From a virus, in IMG/VR virus record IMGVR_UViG_3300044729_001318, positions 1 to 40,232 of that record: DNA of 40,232 nucleotides. One strand, given 5' to 3'. The stretch's first letter is position 1. Each line of letters begins with the position of its first letter. Shown here in pieces: positions 31,889 to 37,226 of the stretch. The notes under the pieces are model-generated. The model was given only the letters and a program-made list of their open reading frames with translations, had not been told where the DNA came from and made no database searches. The translations under genes were made by a program, and so were the position numbers.

Positions 31889-32053
31889 TTAAGAAATGAT
31901 GGCCCAAGCCAGGATGGCAAGGAACGCACCGACAGCCGCCACGCCTAGCCCGAACGCCAGAGCGTCGGAGCAGTAGCCGTCAGCGGGATGCGGCGGGCTC
32001 GACGGGACGCGCAGGGCGTCGATGATGTGGAGGATGAGCCAGCTAGGGTTCAC
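31889..32053 (-). CDS. Small membrane protein, 54 residues
   Basis: GTG 32053 is supported by AAGGAGG 6 bases upstream and by an 11-base overlap with the preceding gene. The first 30 residues are polar with Pro/Ser; residues about 34-53 form a membrane segment (ALAFGLGVAAVGAFLAILAW). An earlier in-frame start would be inside the preceding gene. Orientation and role are unknown. Confidence 0.65.
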   Translation of the reverse strand: MNPSWLILHIIDALRVPSSPPHPADGYCSDALAFGLGVAAVGAFLAILAWAIIS

Positions 32054-32351
32054 GGCTGGCCTCCTTTGCGATGGTGGCGGGGTCGAGCAGGCGGATGGCG
32101 TCGTCAAAGTTGGCGGGCATGACAGCCCAATTGACGGCCTCCCGCGCAGCAGCCTCCAGCCCTAGCCGGATGCCCTCTAGGCGGGCGGCGTTGATCAGGT
32201 GTTGGTTGAGGACGAGGAAGTGTTTTACGTTGGGCCAATCGGCGTCGCTGGCTTCGCTTGGGTAATTGCTGTTGAAGGAGCCCGAGACATACACCCACAC
32301 ATCATCCGCGACCGGCTGGGGTCCGCCGTCGTGTTGTTTCCAGTCAGTCAT
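32043..32351 (-). CDS. 102-residue protein with duplicated C-terminal module
   Basis: The N-terminal half begins MTDWKQHDGGPQPVADDVWV, a layout common in small phage proteins (WxxHDGGPxPV). From about residue 49 to the end (NQHLINAARLEGIRLGLEAA onwards, with WAVMPANFDDAIR) it is nearly identical to the C-terminus of the protein encoded immediately upstream (32344-32865). The shared module is helical. Its function is unknown. Confidence 0.7.
   Translation of the reverse strand: MTDWKQHDGGPQPVADDVWVYVSGSFNSNYPSEASDADWPNVKHFLVLNQHLINAARLEGIRLGLEAAAREAVNWAVMPANFDDAIRLLDPATIAKEASREP
32061..32209. repeat. Direct repeat copy 1, C-terminal module
   Basis: This stretch matches 32359-32507 (offset 298). 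Bases 32091-32209 and 32389-32507 are identical over 119 bases; the first 30 bases differ at a few positions. It encodes the shared C-terminal module of the two neighbouring genes. Confidence 0.9.
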
Positions 32352-32865
32352 GGTCAGCCTTCTTTGCGATGGTGGCGGGGTCTAGGGCGCGGATGGCGTC
32401 GTCAAAGTTGGCGGGCATGACAGCCCAATTGACGGCCTCCCGCGCAGCAGCCTCCAGCCCTAGCCGGATGCCCTCTAGGCGGGCGGCGTTGATCAGGTGT
32501 TGGTTGATGATGGGGCTGTTGTGCAGCGCGATTTGCTTCCGCAAAGCCTCCTCCAGCGCCTTGATCCTCTCGTAGGCGTCAAGAAGTTGCTCGCCATGAT
32601 CGTTCGCCCGCTGTTGAGCGGCCCCGGCGATATGCTCCAGCGCCTTGACCGTCTCAGCGGATGCGGCCTGTCCGGCGCGGTAGCCCTCCAGCCAATTTCG
32701 ACGGCCTTCTGCTTCCTGCTCAAGCTGCGAGTCATATCCCCCGGATCGCGCAAGAGCGACATGGGCGGCTACGGTTTCCGGCGGCAAGCCTTTGGCAATG
32801 AGGCTTTCCCAAAATTGCACGCTTTGTTCCCTCGCCCACAGCAAAGCCTCGTCGGGTTCACTCAC
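32344..32865 (-). CDS. 173-residue helical protein with duplicated C-terminal module
   Basis: The start GTG 32865 overlaps the preceding stop as GTGA and has AAGGAGG upstream. Residues 1-115 are mostly helical with Glu/Ala/Gln (SLIAKGLPPETVAAHVALAR and EAEGRRNWLEGYRAG). The end from about residue 120 is the same module as in the following gene. The N-terminal parts of the two proteins are unrelated, so the module has been shuffled onto different partners. Function unknown. Confidence 0.7.
   Translation of the reverse strand: MSEPDEALLWAREQSVQFWESLIAKGLPPETVAAHVALARSGGYDSQLEQEAEGRRNWLEGYRAGQAASAETVKALEHIAGAAQQRANDHGEQLLDAYERIKALEEALRKQIALHNSPIINQHLINAARLEGIRLGLEAAAREAVNWAVMPANFDDAIRALDPATIAKKADHD
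32359..32507. repeat. Direct repeat copy 2, C-terminal module
   Basis: The second copy of the 32061-32209 repeat; 119 bases are identical. Because so few synonymous changes have accumulated, the duplication or a conversion event must be recent. Confidence 0.9.
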
Positions 32866-33068
32866 TGGTCAGCCTCCTTGAGCCGGTCATACTCGGCCAG
32901 TTCTTCGGCCAACTCGTCACGCACACTGACCATGCCGTCATACACGGCCCGATGCCCGCGCTCGCTAACTCCCGGCGGCGCTTTGGCCGGATCAAATCCA
33001 ACGAGCGCGGATTCAAACTCCGCCAGCCTTTGCCGGGTGACCTCGTATTGCCTGCGCGACTTAATCAC
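32862..33068 (-). CDS. Small protein resembling the N-terminus of HigA-type antitoxins
   Basis: It encodes 68 residues starting at GTG 33068 with the GGGAGG ribosome binding site. The start MIKSRRQYEVTRQRLAEFES resembles the N-terminal helix of some antitoxin-like or XRE proteins (Q-Y-x-x-T/R-x-x-x-x-x-x-F-E), but no helix-turn-helix follows. The end is EYDRLKEADQ. The gene may be a stand-alone helical protein; no toxin gene is next to it. The function is uncertain. Confidence 0.6.
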   Translation of the reverse strand: MIKSRRQYEVTRQRLAEFESALVGFDPAKAPPGVSERGHRAVYDGMVSVRDELAEELAEYDRLKEADQ

Positions 33069-33247
33069 TGGTCAGCCTCCCTTTTGACGGTCCATAGCTG
33101 GCGGGCCAGCGATACCAGCAGGGTATCCGGCATGGCATCAAAGGCGGTGTGGTGGCGTTCAACGTCCTGGCGGCTCATGCCGTCGAACATCTCGGCCTCT
33201 TCGAGCGCGTAGCCGACTGCTTTGCGGGCTTGTTCGGTGGGGGTCAT
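33065..33247 (-). CDS. Small protein of unknown function, 60 residues
   Basis: The product (TPTEQARKAVGYALEEAEMF, then DGMSRQDVERHHTAFDAMPD) ends in LARQLWTVKREADQ. It is helical and acidic. It overlaps the gcrA stop by ATGA. Its end (KREADQ, then stop) is coded by the same junction sequence that recurs at the following gene boundaries. Confidence 0.65.
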   Translation of the reverse strand: MTPTEQARKAVGYALEEAEMFDGMSRQDVERHHTAFDAMPDTLLVSLARQLWTVKREADQ

Positions 33248-33774
33248 TTCATCCTCATGTAACGTTTAACGTCTAGCGGCTTTGCCTGAACATAGGCAAT
33301 CCGCCGGTGATGGTCGCAATAGACATGCCCGGTTGTGGGCATGGCGCAACTTAGCAGCCCCTCGCCGTCACCACCTACAGGCCACGCGCAAGCCATGGGG
33401 GCGCGGTCCATCAGGCGCGTCGGGCGTGATCCTGGCAGGGGCGAAAAGGCTTCGTCCATGACTTCCCGCCAAGGGCGTTTAACTATGTGTGCCTTGGGCG
33501 GGGGCGTGCCGATGTTGGCGGCGGTGGATAGCGTGATTGGCTTTTCCCTGGGATAGCGTAGCACGGGCTCGGGCTTGGGCTCTTTGGGGGCCGTGGCGCG
33601 TTTGCCAGCCTTGCGGACGGGTAGGCCCAGGCCAACCTGCCTAAGACGCCACAAGCGGCCTATAATGGCGTTGCGGGTCTTGTGCATGGTTCGGCCAATT
33701 TCGGTGGCGCTATGACCGCCAGCTTGCAGGTCTAGAAGCTGGCGGTCTTGTTCGGCGGTCCAGGGGGCGATCAT
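33244..33774 (-). CDS. gcrA: GcrA-family cell-cycle regulator
   Basis: This 176-residue protein is a full GcrA homologue. ATG 33774 begins MIAPWTAEQDRQLLDLQAGG, followed by HSATEIGRTMHKTRNAIIGR and LWRLR, the HTH domain of GcrA, which in Caulobacter binds GANTC sites methylated by CcrM and helps sigma-70 promoters. A Pro/Lys linker (about 60-100) leads to the C-terminal domain with ACAWP (Cys129), SCAMP (Cys143) and YCDHHRRIAY (Cys153, His155, His156), the part that contacts RNA polymerase sigma factor. It overlaps its neighbour by ATGA. Phage-encoded copies could redirect host cell-cycle transcription. Confidence 0.85.
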   Translation of the reverse strand: MIAPWTAEQDRQLLDLQAGGHSATEIGRTMHKTRNAIIGRLWRLRQVGLGLPVRKAGKRATAPKEPKPEPVLRYPREKPITLSTAANIGTPPPKAHIVKRPWREVMDEAFSPLPGSRPTRLMDRAPMACAWPVGGDGEGLLSCAMPTTGHVYCDHHRRIAYVQAKPLDVKRYMRMK

Positions 33775-33776
33775 GG

Positions 33777-34001
33777 CTAGTCGAGAATCCCGCGCATAGC
33801 CTCGCGGATGCAGGTAAGGTTGTAGCGGGCTCCGTCGGGCGTGCGGCATCCGGCAAGATTTCTCGCCATGTAGCGGGCGGCGCGATCAATGCCGCAATGT
33901 TGGGCCAGCCCCCTTGCTTGCGAATACAGACCCTCGTCATTGTTGAGCCAGAGCGACACGTTCCAAGCGTTCCAGCTACGGTGGCCTTGATGTGCAGACA
34001 T
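33777..34001 (-). CDS. Conserved phage protein with WNAWNVSLWLNNDEGLY signature
   Basis: This 74-residue protein starts at ATG 34001 with GAGGAG upstream and is the first gene after a leftward promoter. The stretch SWNAWNVSLWLNNDEGLY is a signature of a small family found in many phages (DUF7249-like by memory), always of unknown function. The rest is helical and ends in LTCIREAMRGILD. It is followed 2 bases later by gcrA. Confidence 0.75.
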   Translation of the reverse strand: MSAHQGHRSWNAWNVSLWLNNDEGLYSQARGLAQHCGIDRAARYMARNLAGCRTPDGARYNLTCIREAMRGILD

Positions 34002-34028
34002 CGCGTTTTCTCCTCTAAGCGATGATTG

Positions 34029-34069
34029 ATCCTAAACCGGGTGATTTGAAATAGCAATAGCCTTTTGCG
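34029..34069 (-). promoter_or_regulatory. Leftward promoter before the gcrA operon
   Basis: On the minus strand TTGCTA (34057-34052) and TAGGAT (34034-34029) are 17 bases apart, with ACGCAAAAGGCTA just upstream of -35. The spacer begins TTTCAAATC, shared with the promoter at 36.5 kb. Confidence 0.6.
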
Positions 34070-34076
34070 TTTTTTC

Positions 34077-34397
34077 TCACTTAGGCCATATCATAGGCAG
34101 GGTGATACCGAACGCGCCGCGCTTGTCGCCGTTGTCGCTGAACGCGCAAAAGCCGCCGTGGCGCATGATGATCCGGGCGTGTCGCTCGCATTGCGTCTTG
34201 AAGTCACCAGGGTCAATCGTGGCGATGGGCGGGCGGTCTTGCGTCTTGGCGATTTGTCCATAGCGGCCGCGAAGGCTAGCTGGCGTGCGACCAGGGAAGG
34301 CGTGGGCCATATCTGCCCATGCCTCGCCGTCGTTACGCAAGCGGAGCAATAGCAGGTCCTCCGCTTGCGTGTATGCGGGCGTCTTGGAGCGGGTCAT
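34077..34397 (-). CDS. SANT/Myb-like DNA-binding protein
   Basis: This 106-residue protein begins with a Myb/SANT-like helix-turn-helix (residues about 8-50): YTQAEDLLLLRLRNDGEAWA, then DMAHAFPGRTPASLRGRYGQ. The C-terminal half contains Cys/His residues (TQCERHARIIMRHGGFCAF) and a GAFGI segment, and may be a small extra domain. It overlaps the next gene by ATGA. Together with gcrA and the short GcrA-like protein it makes three HTH proteins in one operon. A regulatory role is inferred. Confidence 0.75.
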   Translation of the reverse strand: MTRSKTPAYTQAEDLLLLRLRNDGEAWADMAHAFPGRTPASLRGRYGQIAKTQDRPPIATIDPGDFKTQCERHARIIMRHGGFCAFSDNGDKRGAFGITLPMIWPK

Positions 34398-34627
34398 GAT
34401 TGGGCCCCGGTTGCCTTGGCGATGGCGGCGAGGGCGGGAGGGAGGTCAAGTTTGACCCCTGATGCAGCAGCGTCTCTTCCCGCGTTCCACGCGGCCCTGT
34501 GTTTGGGATCGCTTGGTCGCTTAATGCCCAGAACCCCGGCCCGATAGTGCGGCCCTAAATCGGTTCGCAGGTGAAGGTGCGGATCATCAAGGAAGGCTTG
34601 ATAGATCGCCTTGTTCTGCGCGCTCAT
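34394..34627 (-). CDS. Small protein of unknown function, 77 residues
   Basis: ATG 34627 overlaps the end of the preceding micro-gene. The product begins MSAQNKAIYQAFLDDPHLHL, with several His and Pro residues, then RAAWNAGRDAAASGVKLDLP, ending in ALAAIAKATGAQS. It looks like a compact helical protein. It overlaps the SANT-like gene by ATGA. No family is recognised. Confidence 0.65.
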   Translation of the reverse strand: MSAQNKAIYQAFLDDPHLHLRTDLGPHYRAGVLGIKRPSDPKHRAAWNAGRDAAASGVKLDLPPALAAIAKATGAQS

Positions 34628-34734
34628 GCCGCACCCCCAAACACAACGAAAGCGGCGATGATGAGCCAGAGCAGCGCGCCGAATGTGAACGCGGTCAAAG
34701 CGAATTCCAGGGCTAGGGCTAGGAAGCGGGTCAT
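34624..34734 (-). CDS. 36-residue membrane microprotein
   Basis: A short open frame starts at ATG 34734 and shares an ATGA junction with the next gene. The product (MTRFLALALEFALTAFTFGA, then LLWLIIAAFVVFGGAA) is hydrophobic from one end to the other. Tight coupling on one side, with normal codon use for the region, favours a real gene; the lack of a clear ribosome binding site lowers confidence. Confidence 0.5.
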   Translation of the reverse strand: MTRFLALALEFALTAFTFGALLWLIIAAFVVFGGAA

Positions 34735-34756
34735 GGTGCAATTTTCCTATGAGGGT

Positions 34757-34936
34757 TCAGGACAGGCGGGCGGAAAGCCGTTCAAAGATCTTGGCGGACT
34801 CCAGGGCCAACTTATCGGCGCGTTCCAGATCCTTTCGGGCCTTGGCCGTGCCGGGATAGAGGCTAGCCGCGCCGATGGTGAGTTTCACGATATCGCGTTC
34901 AATGGCGATAAGGCGTTCAAGGTCACTGACAGACAT
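34757..34936 (-). CDS. Small helical protein, 59 residues
   Basis: ATG 34936 is preceded by CAGGAG. The product starts MSVSDLERLIAIERDIVKLT and continues as a charged amphipathic helix (KARKDLERADKLALESAKIF), probably dimeric. No family is recognised. It lies in the leftward operon after a 27-base gap from the preceding gene. Confidence 0.65.
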   Translation of the reverse strand: MSVSDLERLIAIERDIVKLTIGAASLYPGTAKARKDLERADKLALESAKIFERLSARLS

Positions 34937-34963
34937 TAGGCTTTCTCCTGAATTGAGGGCCTA

Positions 34964-35320
34964 TCAGGCGGCGCGAGGCCGCCTGAAGGTAACTTCACCG
35001 AATGCGCGGTTGGCAATCTTGGCTTCATCGCCGCGTTCGTGAAACTTGACGTAACACACATGATCGCCGCCGGAATGATCCTTACCGGGCTTGGCGGTCA
35101 CTTGGGCATAGGCCACGCCTAGCCGCGTGTCCGCGTTCTCATAGGCGAGCAAGTCCTGGAGGCGGGAAAGGATGGCGTCGATGAATTCCGGCGAGCCTTC
35201 AATCCTGATACCGTCATGGCCGTAGGTAGAGCCCTTGTGCCGGTTGCGGATAGCTTGCGGCTTGAGGGGGAGGCCGGGTTTCAGGCCCGCCCAATGATCG
35301 AGCAATTCAGATTTACGCAT
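34964..35320 (-). CDS. Phage protein of unknown function, 118 residues
   Basis: ATG 35320 has AGGAG upstream. The protein contains the segment STYGHDGIRIEGSPEFIDAI followed by LSRLQDLLAYENADTRLGVA and YAQVT, with a beta-alpha-beta look, then GGDHVCYVKFHERGD and a basic end (FRRPRAA). The pattern HDGIRIEGSPEFID recurs in phage accessory proteins I remember only as hypothetical. Function unknown. Confidence 0.7.
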   Translation of the reverse strand: MRKSELLDHWAGLKPGLPLKPQAIRNRHKGSTYGHDGIRIEGSPEFIDAILSRLQDLLAYENADTRLGVAYAQVTAKPGKDHSGGDHVCYVKFHERGDEAKIANRAFGEVTFRRPRAA

Positions 35321-35347
35321 GGTGCAATCTCCTATGTTGCATGCCTT

Positions 35348-35378
35348 AAGGCGGGCCAGGGTTTCCCCATCCCGCCTT
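35348..35378. other. Hairpin between two leftward genes
   Basis: Inverted repeat AAGGCGGG / CCCGCCTT (35348-35355 and 35371-35378, loop of 15). There is no T-tract on either strand, so a processing site or attenuator is more likely than a terminator. Confidence 0.45.
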
Positions 35379-35406
35379 GGGCCGGTTGTCGGCTATGTGA
35401 TGGGGG

Positions 35407-35577
35407 TTAGCTAAATGTGACGCGCCAATTGTCGGGCTTGTCGCACTCAATCCAGGCGTCTCGCGCATCCATGAACGGGCCATGCGTGATAATTTCTTTT
35501 TCGCCGTCCATGTTATGAAAGTCGAATTCGCGGACCCAAAAGACGCCTAGCGATTTGTAAAGCTCAAAAACCTGCAT
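35407..35577 (-). CDS. Small protein of unknown function, 56 residues
   Basis: ATG 35577 is the first start after a leftward promoter. The product (MQVFELYKSLGVFWVREFDF, HNMDGEKEIITHGPFMDARD, then AWIECDKPDNWRVTFS) is aromatic and acidic, with one Cys, and looks like a small beta-rich fold. No family is recognised. It begins the long leftward accessory operon. Confidence 0.65.
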   Translation of the reverse strand: MQVFELYKSLGVFWVREFDFHNMDGEKEIITHGPFMDARDAWIECDKPDNWRVTFS

Positions 35578-35615
35578 CTGTCTCTCCGTCCTGGCCGTGA
35601 TTGGCCTATGTCCAG

Positions 35616-35657
35616 ACCATGCCCTAGGCGATTCGTAATTGCAATGGGGTTTTGTGC
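35616..35657 (-). promoter_or_regulatory. Leftward promoter of the accessory operon
   Basis: On the minus strand TTGCAA (35644-35639) is preceded by GCACAAAACCCCA, the shared upstream motif. At 17 bases the -10 would be CATGGT (35621-35616); TAGGGC, 12 bases away, looks more like the other -10 boxes but is too close. The -10 is therefore uncertain. Confidence 0.5.
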
Positions 35658-35677
35658 GATTTTTGCAAATTATGTGA

Positions 35678-35705
35678 TTGACGGGGTGTAGGGGGGTGAT
35701 AGGGT
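35678..35705 (+). promoter_or_regulatory. Rightward promoter of the Cys-rich gene
   Basis: TTGACG (35678-35683) and TAGGGT (35700-35705) are 16 bases apart. This promoter diverges from the leftward promoter at 35.64 kb with the shared operator-like motif between them. Confidence 0.6.
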
Positions 35706-35732
35706 TGCAGTGTCGATAGAGGAGAAAGCGAC

Positions 35733-36038
35733 ATGGCCGACATTCGATATTTTGCGGGCGACAAGCGGCTTACCCGCGTTCGTCATGACGGAAGCAACTC
35801 AACTCGCCCGTCTGCATTTTCCGGCCTCCCGGAAGGTGTAGAGCCTGAATATATCCCTGGCGAAGGGTGGGTTGGCGGACTTGTGCAAGCGGACCGCGCC
35901 GTTCGTTACAAGTCCAATCCCTCGCGTCATGAATGCGACGCACGCTGCATGAACGCCACGGGGCGGACTATGAATTGCGAGTGTTCATGCGGCGGCAAAA
36001 ATCACGGACGCGGCGGGCTTGTGTGTGAAGCTGCTTAA
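35733..36038 (+). CDS. Small cysteine-rich protein, 101 residues
   Basis: ATG 35733 has AGAGGAGA upstream, behind its own promoter and before its own terminator, so it is a one-gene unit. The N-terminal 60 residues are polar; the end holds HECDARCMNATGRTMNCECS followed by CGGKNHGRGG, with five Cys and two His that could bind zinc. I recall the same segment in other phage proteins of unknown function. It stands alone among leftward genes, so it may be made at a different time. Confidence 0.7.
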   Translation: MADIRYFAGDKRLTRVRHDGSNSTRPSAFSGLPEGVEPEYIPGEGWVGGLVQADRAVRYKSNPSRHECDARCMNATGRTMNCECSCGGKNHGRGGLVCEAA

Positions 36039-36060
36039 CCAGCCCCAATCCTAACGCATT

Positions 36061-36088
36061 AAGCCCGGCCATTGTGTCGGGCTTTTTG
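36061..36088 (+). terminator. Rightward terminator after the Cys-rich gene
   Basis: Inverted repeat AAGCCCG / CGGGCTT (36061-36067 and 36078-36084) followed by a run of T. This is a typical rho-independent terminator. Confidence 0.85.
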
Positions 36089-36131
36089 TTGCGCGTAATT
36101 CCTAGCGGATAGGGGTGGATTGTGGGCAAAG

Positions 36132-36155
36132 AAAAACCCCGCGCTAGGCGGGGTT
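36132..36155 (-). terminator. Leftward terminator of the two-gene unit
   Basis: Inverted repeat AACCCCGC / GCGGGGTT (36135-36142 and 36148-36155, loop of 5), followed on the minus strand by five T. It stops transcription from the two small genes at 36171-36473. Confidence 0.85.
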
Positions 36156-36170
36156 AGTGGGGAGAGCTGT

Positions 36171-36329
36171 TTAAGGTTTTTGAGGTTTAATTACGCTTTC
36201 TTTTTCAGGATTAGCAAATCTCCCCAAAACGTCCCGATATCGGACCACCTCGCAAAGCGGACAGGGACCGCCTTCAAAGCACCTGTCATGGGCGTTTACG
36301 CATTTCACCTCAATTCTAAGATTTTCCAT
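36171..36329 (-). CDS. Small protein with four cysteines, 52 residues
   Basis: ATG 36329 follows the preceding stop by 9 bases. Cysteines at 10, 17, 23 and 26 (CVNAHDRCFEGGPCPLC) could form a zinc-binding site, and the end is Lys/Pro/Gln-rich (NPEKESVIKPQKP). Base composition is distinctly more A/T-rich than the window. Function is unknown. Confidence 0.65.
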   Translation of the reverse strand: MENLRIEVKCVNAHDRCFEGGPCPLCEVVRYRDVLGRFANPEKESVIKPQKP

Positions 36330-36338
36330 ATATAAACC

Positions 36339-36473
36339 TTAAAATCCCTTGGCAAGGTGAACAATCTTGTCGGCGTATCGCTCGCCGCGTTCATAGTCCA
36401 GGGCAATCTCCCAAGCCTTGAAGGCGGAAAACCCGTAGGCGATAAGGATGCGAGCTGTTTCAGCGCGTGTCAT
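36339..36473 (-). CDS. Small protein, 44 residues
   Basis: ATG 36473 is preceded by GAGGAGACATG and is the first gene after a leftward promoter. The product (MTRAETARILIAYGFSAFKA, WEIALDYERGERYADKIVHL, then AKGF) is helical, and its first half has the spacing of a helix-turn-helix, though I cannot assert it. A second ATG five bases upstream is out of frame. Confidence 0.65.
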   Translation of the reverse strand: MTRAETARILIAYGFSAFKAWEIALDYERGERYADKIVHLAKGF

Positions 36474-36499
36474 GTCATGTCTCCTCTAATGACGTTCAA

Positions 36500-36540
36500 A
36501 CCCTACATTCGCTTGATTTGAAATGCAAGCGGGTTTTGTG
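36500..36540 (-). promoter_or_regulatory. Leftward promoter with shared motif
   Basis: On the minus strand TTGCAT (36528-36523) and TAGGGT (36505-36500) are exactly 17 bases apart. CACAAAACCCGC lies just upstream of -35. The spacer begins TTCAAATC, as at 34.05 kb. It is the clearest example of the set. Confidence 0.7.
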
Positions 36541-36572
36541 GCGTCAAAAGCGGACGTAGCGATCCGGGATAA

Positions 36573-36590
36573 CATAAAGATATCTTTATG
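36573..36590. repeat. Perfect 18-base palindrome
   Basis: CATAAAGATATCTTTATG is its own reverse complement. It lies in the A/T-rich part at the start of the control region, about 45 bases upstream of the -35 of the leftward promoter, so it could be an operator. Confidence 0.75.
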
Positions 36591-36726
36591 CGTTTATGTC
36601 CGATTGGGGATGATAGGCGGGGGATGAGGGATGCGCCCGCCCCCCAAAAATCATCCCCCCAAAATCCTATTTTGGACGGTTTTGCCCAATCCGTCTGGAC
36701 AACGGTTTTGTCCGGCAAATTCGTCG

Positions 36727-36746
36727 TTTTGTCCGGTTGGACAAAA
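36727..36746. repeat. Inverted repeat TTTTGTCC-GGTT-GGACAAAA, copy 1
   Basis: A 20-base element with arms of 8 bases and a 4-base centre. The same 20 bases occur again at 36780-36799, 53 bases away, about five helical turns. A half copy (TTTTGTCCGG) lies at 36706-36715. Confidence 0.9.
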
Positions 36747-36779
36747 AAAACCTTAATGAATTCAGTGAGCAATTCGGCG

Positions 36780-36799
36780 TTTTGTCCGGTTGGACAAAA
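36780..36799. repeat. Inverted repeat TTTTGTCC-GGTT-GGACAAAA, copy 2
   Basis: Identical to copy 1 over all 20 bases. Both lie on the same face of the helix if spaced by five turns, as expected for cooperative binding of a dimeric protein. Confidence 0.9.
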
Positions 36800-36810
36800 T
36801 TGGGACAACT

Positions 36811-36835
36811 GGACAGGGGTATATATACCCTGTCC
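36811..36835. repeat. Inverted repeat GGACAGGG-GTATATATA-CCCTGTCC
   Basis: Arms of 8 bases (36811-36818 and 36828-36835) enclose a pure alternating AT core. It lies 11 bases after inverted-repeat copy 2 and could be an easily melted site. Confidence 0.75.
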
Positions 36836-37010
36836 TGTCCGGGTTTGTCCGGCATCTGTCCAAGCTATGAAGAGGGGCCAGGATCACGCCTTGGACTGGG
36901 CCACCGGCGCTCATCTTGTGGCCCGCCCCTTTTGCGCGTTACGCAATAATATGTGTTGCGGCGGCCGACGCGTTCGGGCATTGTCCGAATGTCATCTAGA
37001 GGAGATAGAC

Positions 37011-37175
37011 ATGATTGATCCCAACAACCCCGTAAGCGTCGCTCAAAACATGTTCGCCCTTCGCGGCCGTGAGGCGGCCCTGGAGCGGTTGGCGCGATAC
37101 ATCAGCAAAGACATTCGCAGCGAAACGCCTGTCGAGTTCTGGAAAGCCGTGAGAGACGAAGTCCTTAAGATGTAA
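37011..37175 (+). CDS. Small protein of unknown function, 54 residues
   Basis: ATG 37011 has AGAGGAGA upstream. The product (MIDPNNPVSVAQNMFALRGR, EAALERLARYISKDIRSETP, then VEFWKAVRDEVLKM) is mostly helical. It lies alone between two non-coding repeat regions, followed by its own terminator. Location suggests a role in replication or regulation, but no motif shows this. A longer open frame that starts at 36588 would run through the inverted repeats and is rejected. Confidence 0.7.
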   Translation: MIDPNNPVSVAQNMFALRGREAALERLARYISKDIRSETPVEFWKAVRDEVLKM

Positions 37176-37199
37176 CCCGCCCCACAATCCACCCTATCC

Positions 37200-37226
37200 A
37201 GCCCCGCCCTAACCGGCGGGGCTTTT
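37200..37226 (+). terminator. Rightward terminator after the 54-residue gene
   Basis: Inverted repeat GCCCCGCC / GGCGGGGC (37201-37208 and 37215-37222, loop of 6) followed by TTTTC. This is a typical rho-independent terminator. Confidence 0.8.

Larger units (their letters stand above)
36541..37010. other. Non-coding control region with palindromes and TTTTGTCC repeats
   Basis: This 470-base stretch has no convincing gene. It contains the 18-base perfect palindrome CATAAAGATATCTTTATG (36573-36590), a cluster of TTTTGTCC/GGACAAAA elements (36697-36799) and more TTGTCC copies to 36860, the palindrome around TATATATA (36811-36835), and a hairpin GGGCCAC / GTGGCCC (36898-36924). Such a set is typical of a replication origin or a master control region, but no function is shown. 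Confidence 0.6.

Noticed and set aside
31526-31948. Rightward open frame of 140 codons opposite to the small leftward genes
   Set aside because: It is antisense to four short leftward genes joined by ATGA overlaps, and has no ribosome binding site.
32497-33087. Rightward open frame of 196 codons
   Set aside because: It is antisense to the 173-residue and 68-residue genes, which have good ribosome binding sites and coupled starts.
32862-33247. Toxin-antitoxin pair
   Set aside because: The 68-residue protein resembles only the N-terminal helix of HigA-like proteins, and the neighbouring 60-residue protein has no toxin fold that I can recognise.
33775-33849. N-terminal extension of gcrA
   Set aside because: It overlaps the preceding gene, and GcrA homologues begin a few residues before the W-T-x-E motif as here at ATG 33774.
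36588-37010. Long rightward open frame leading into the 54-residue gene
   Set aside because: It runs through the inverted repeats and has many Cys/Trp residues from repeat-derived codons. ATG 37011 with its own ribosome binding site explains the real gene.
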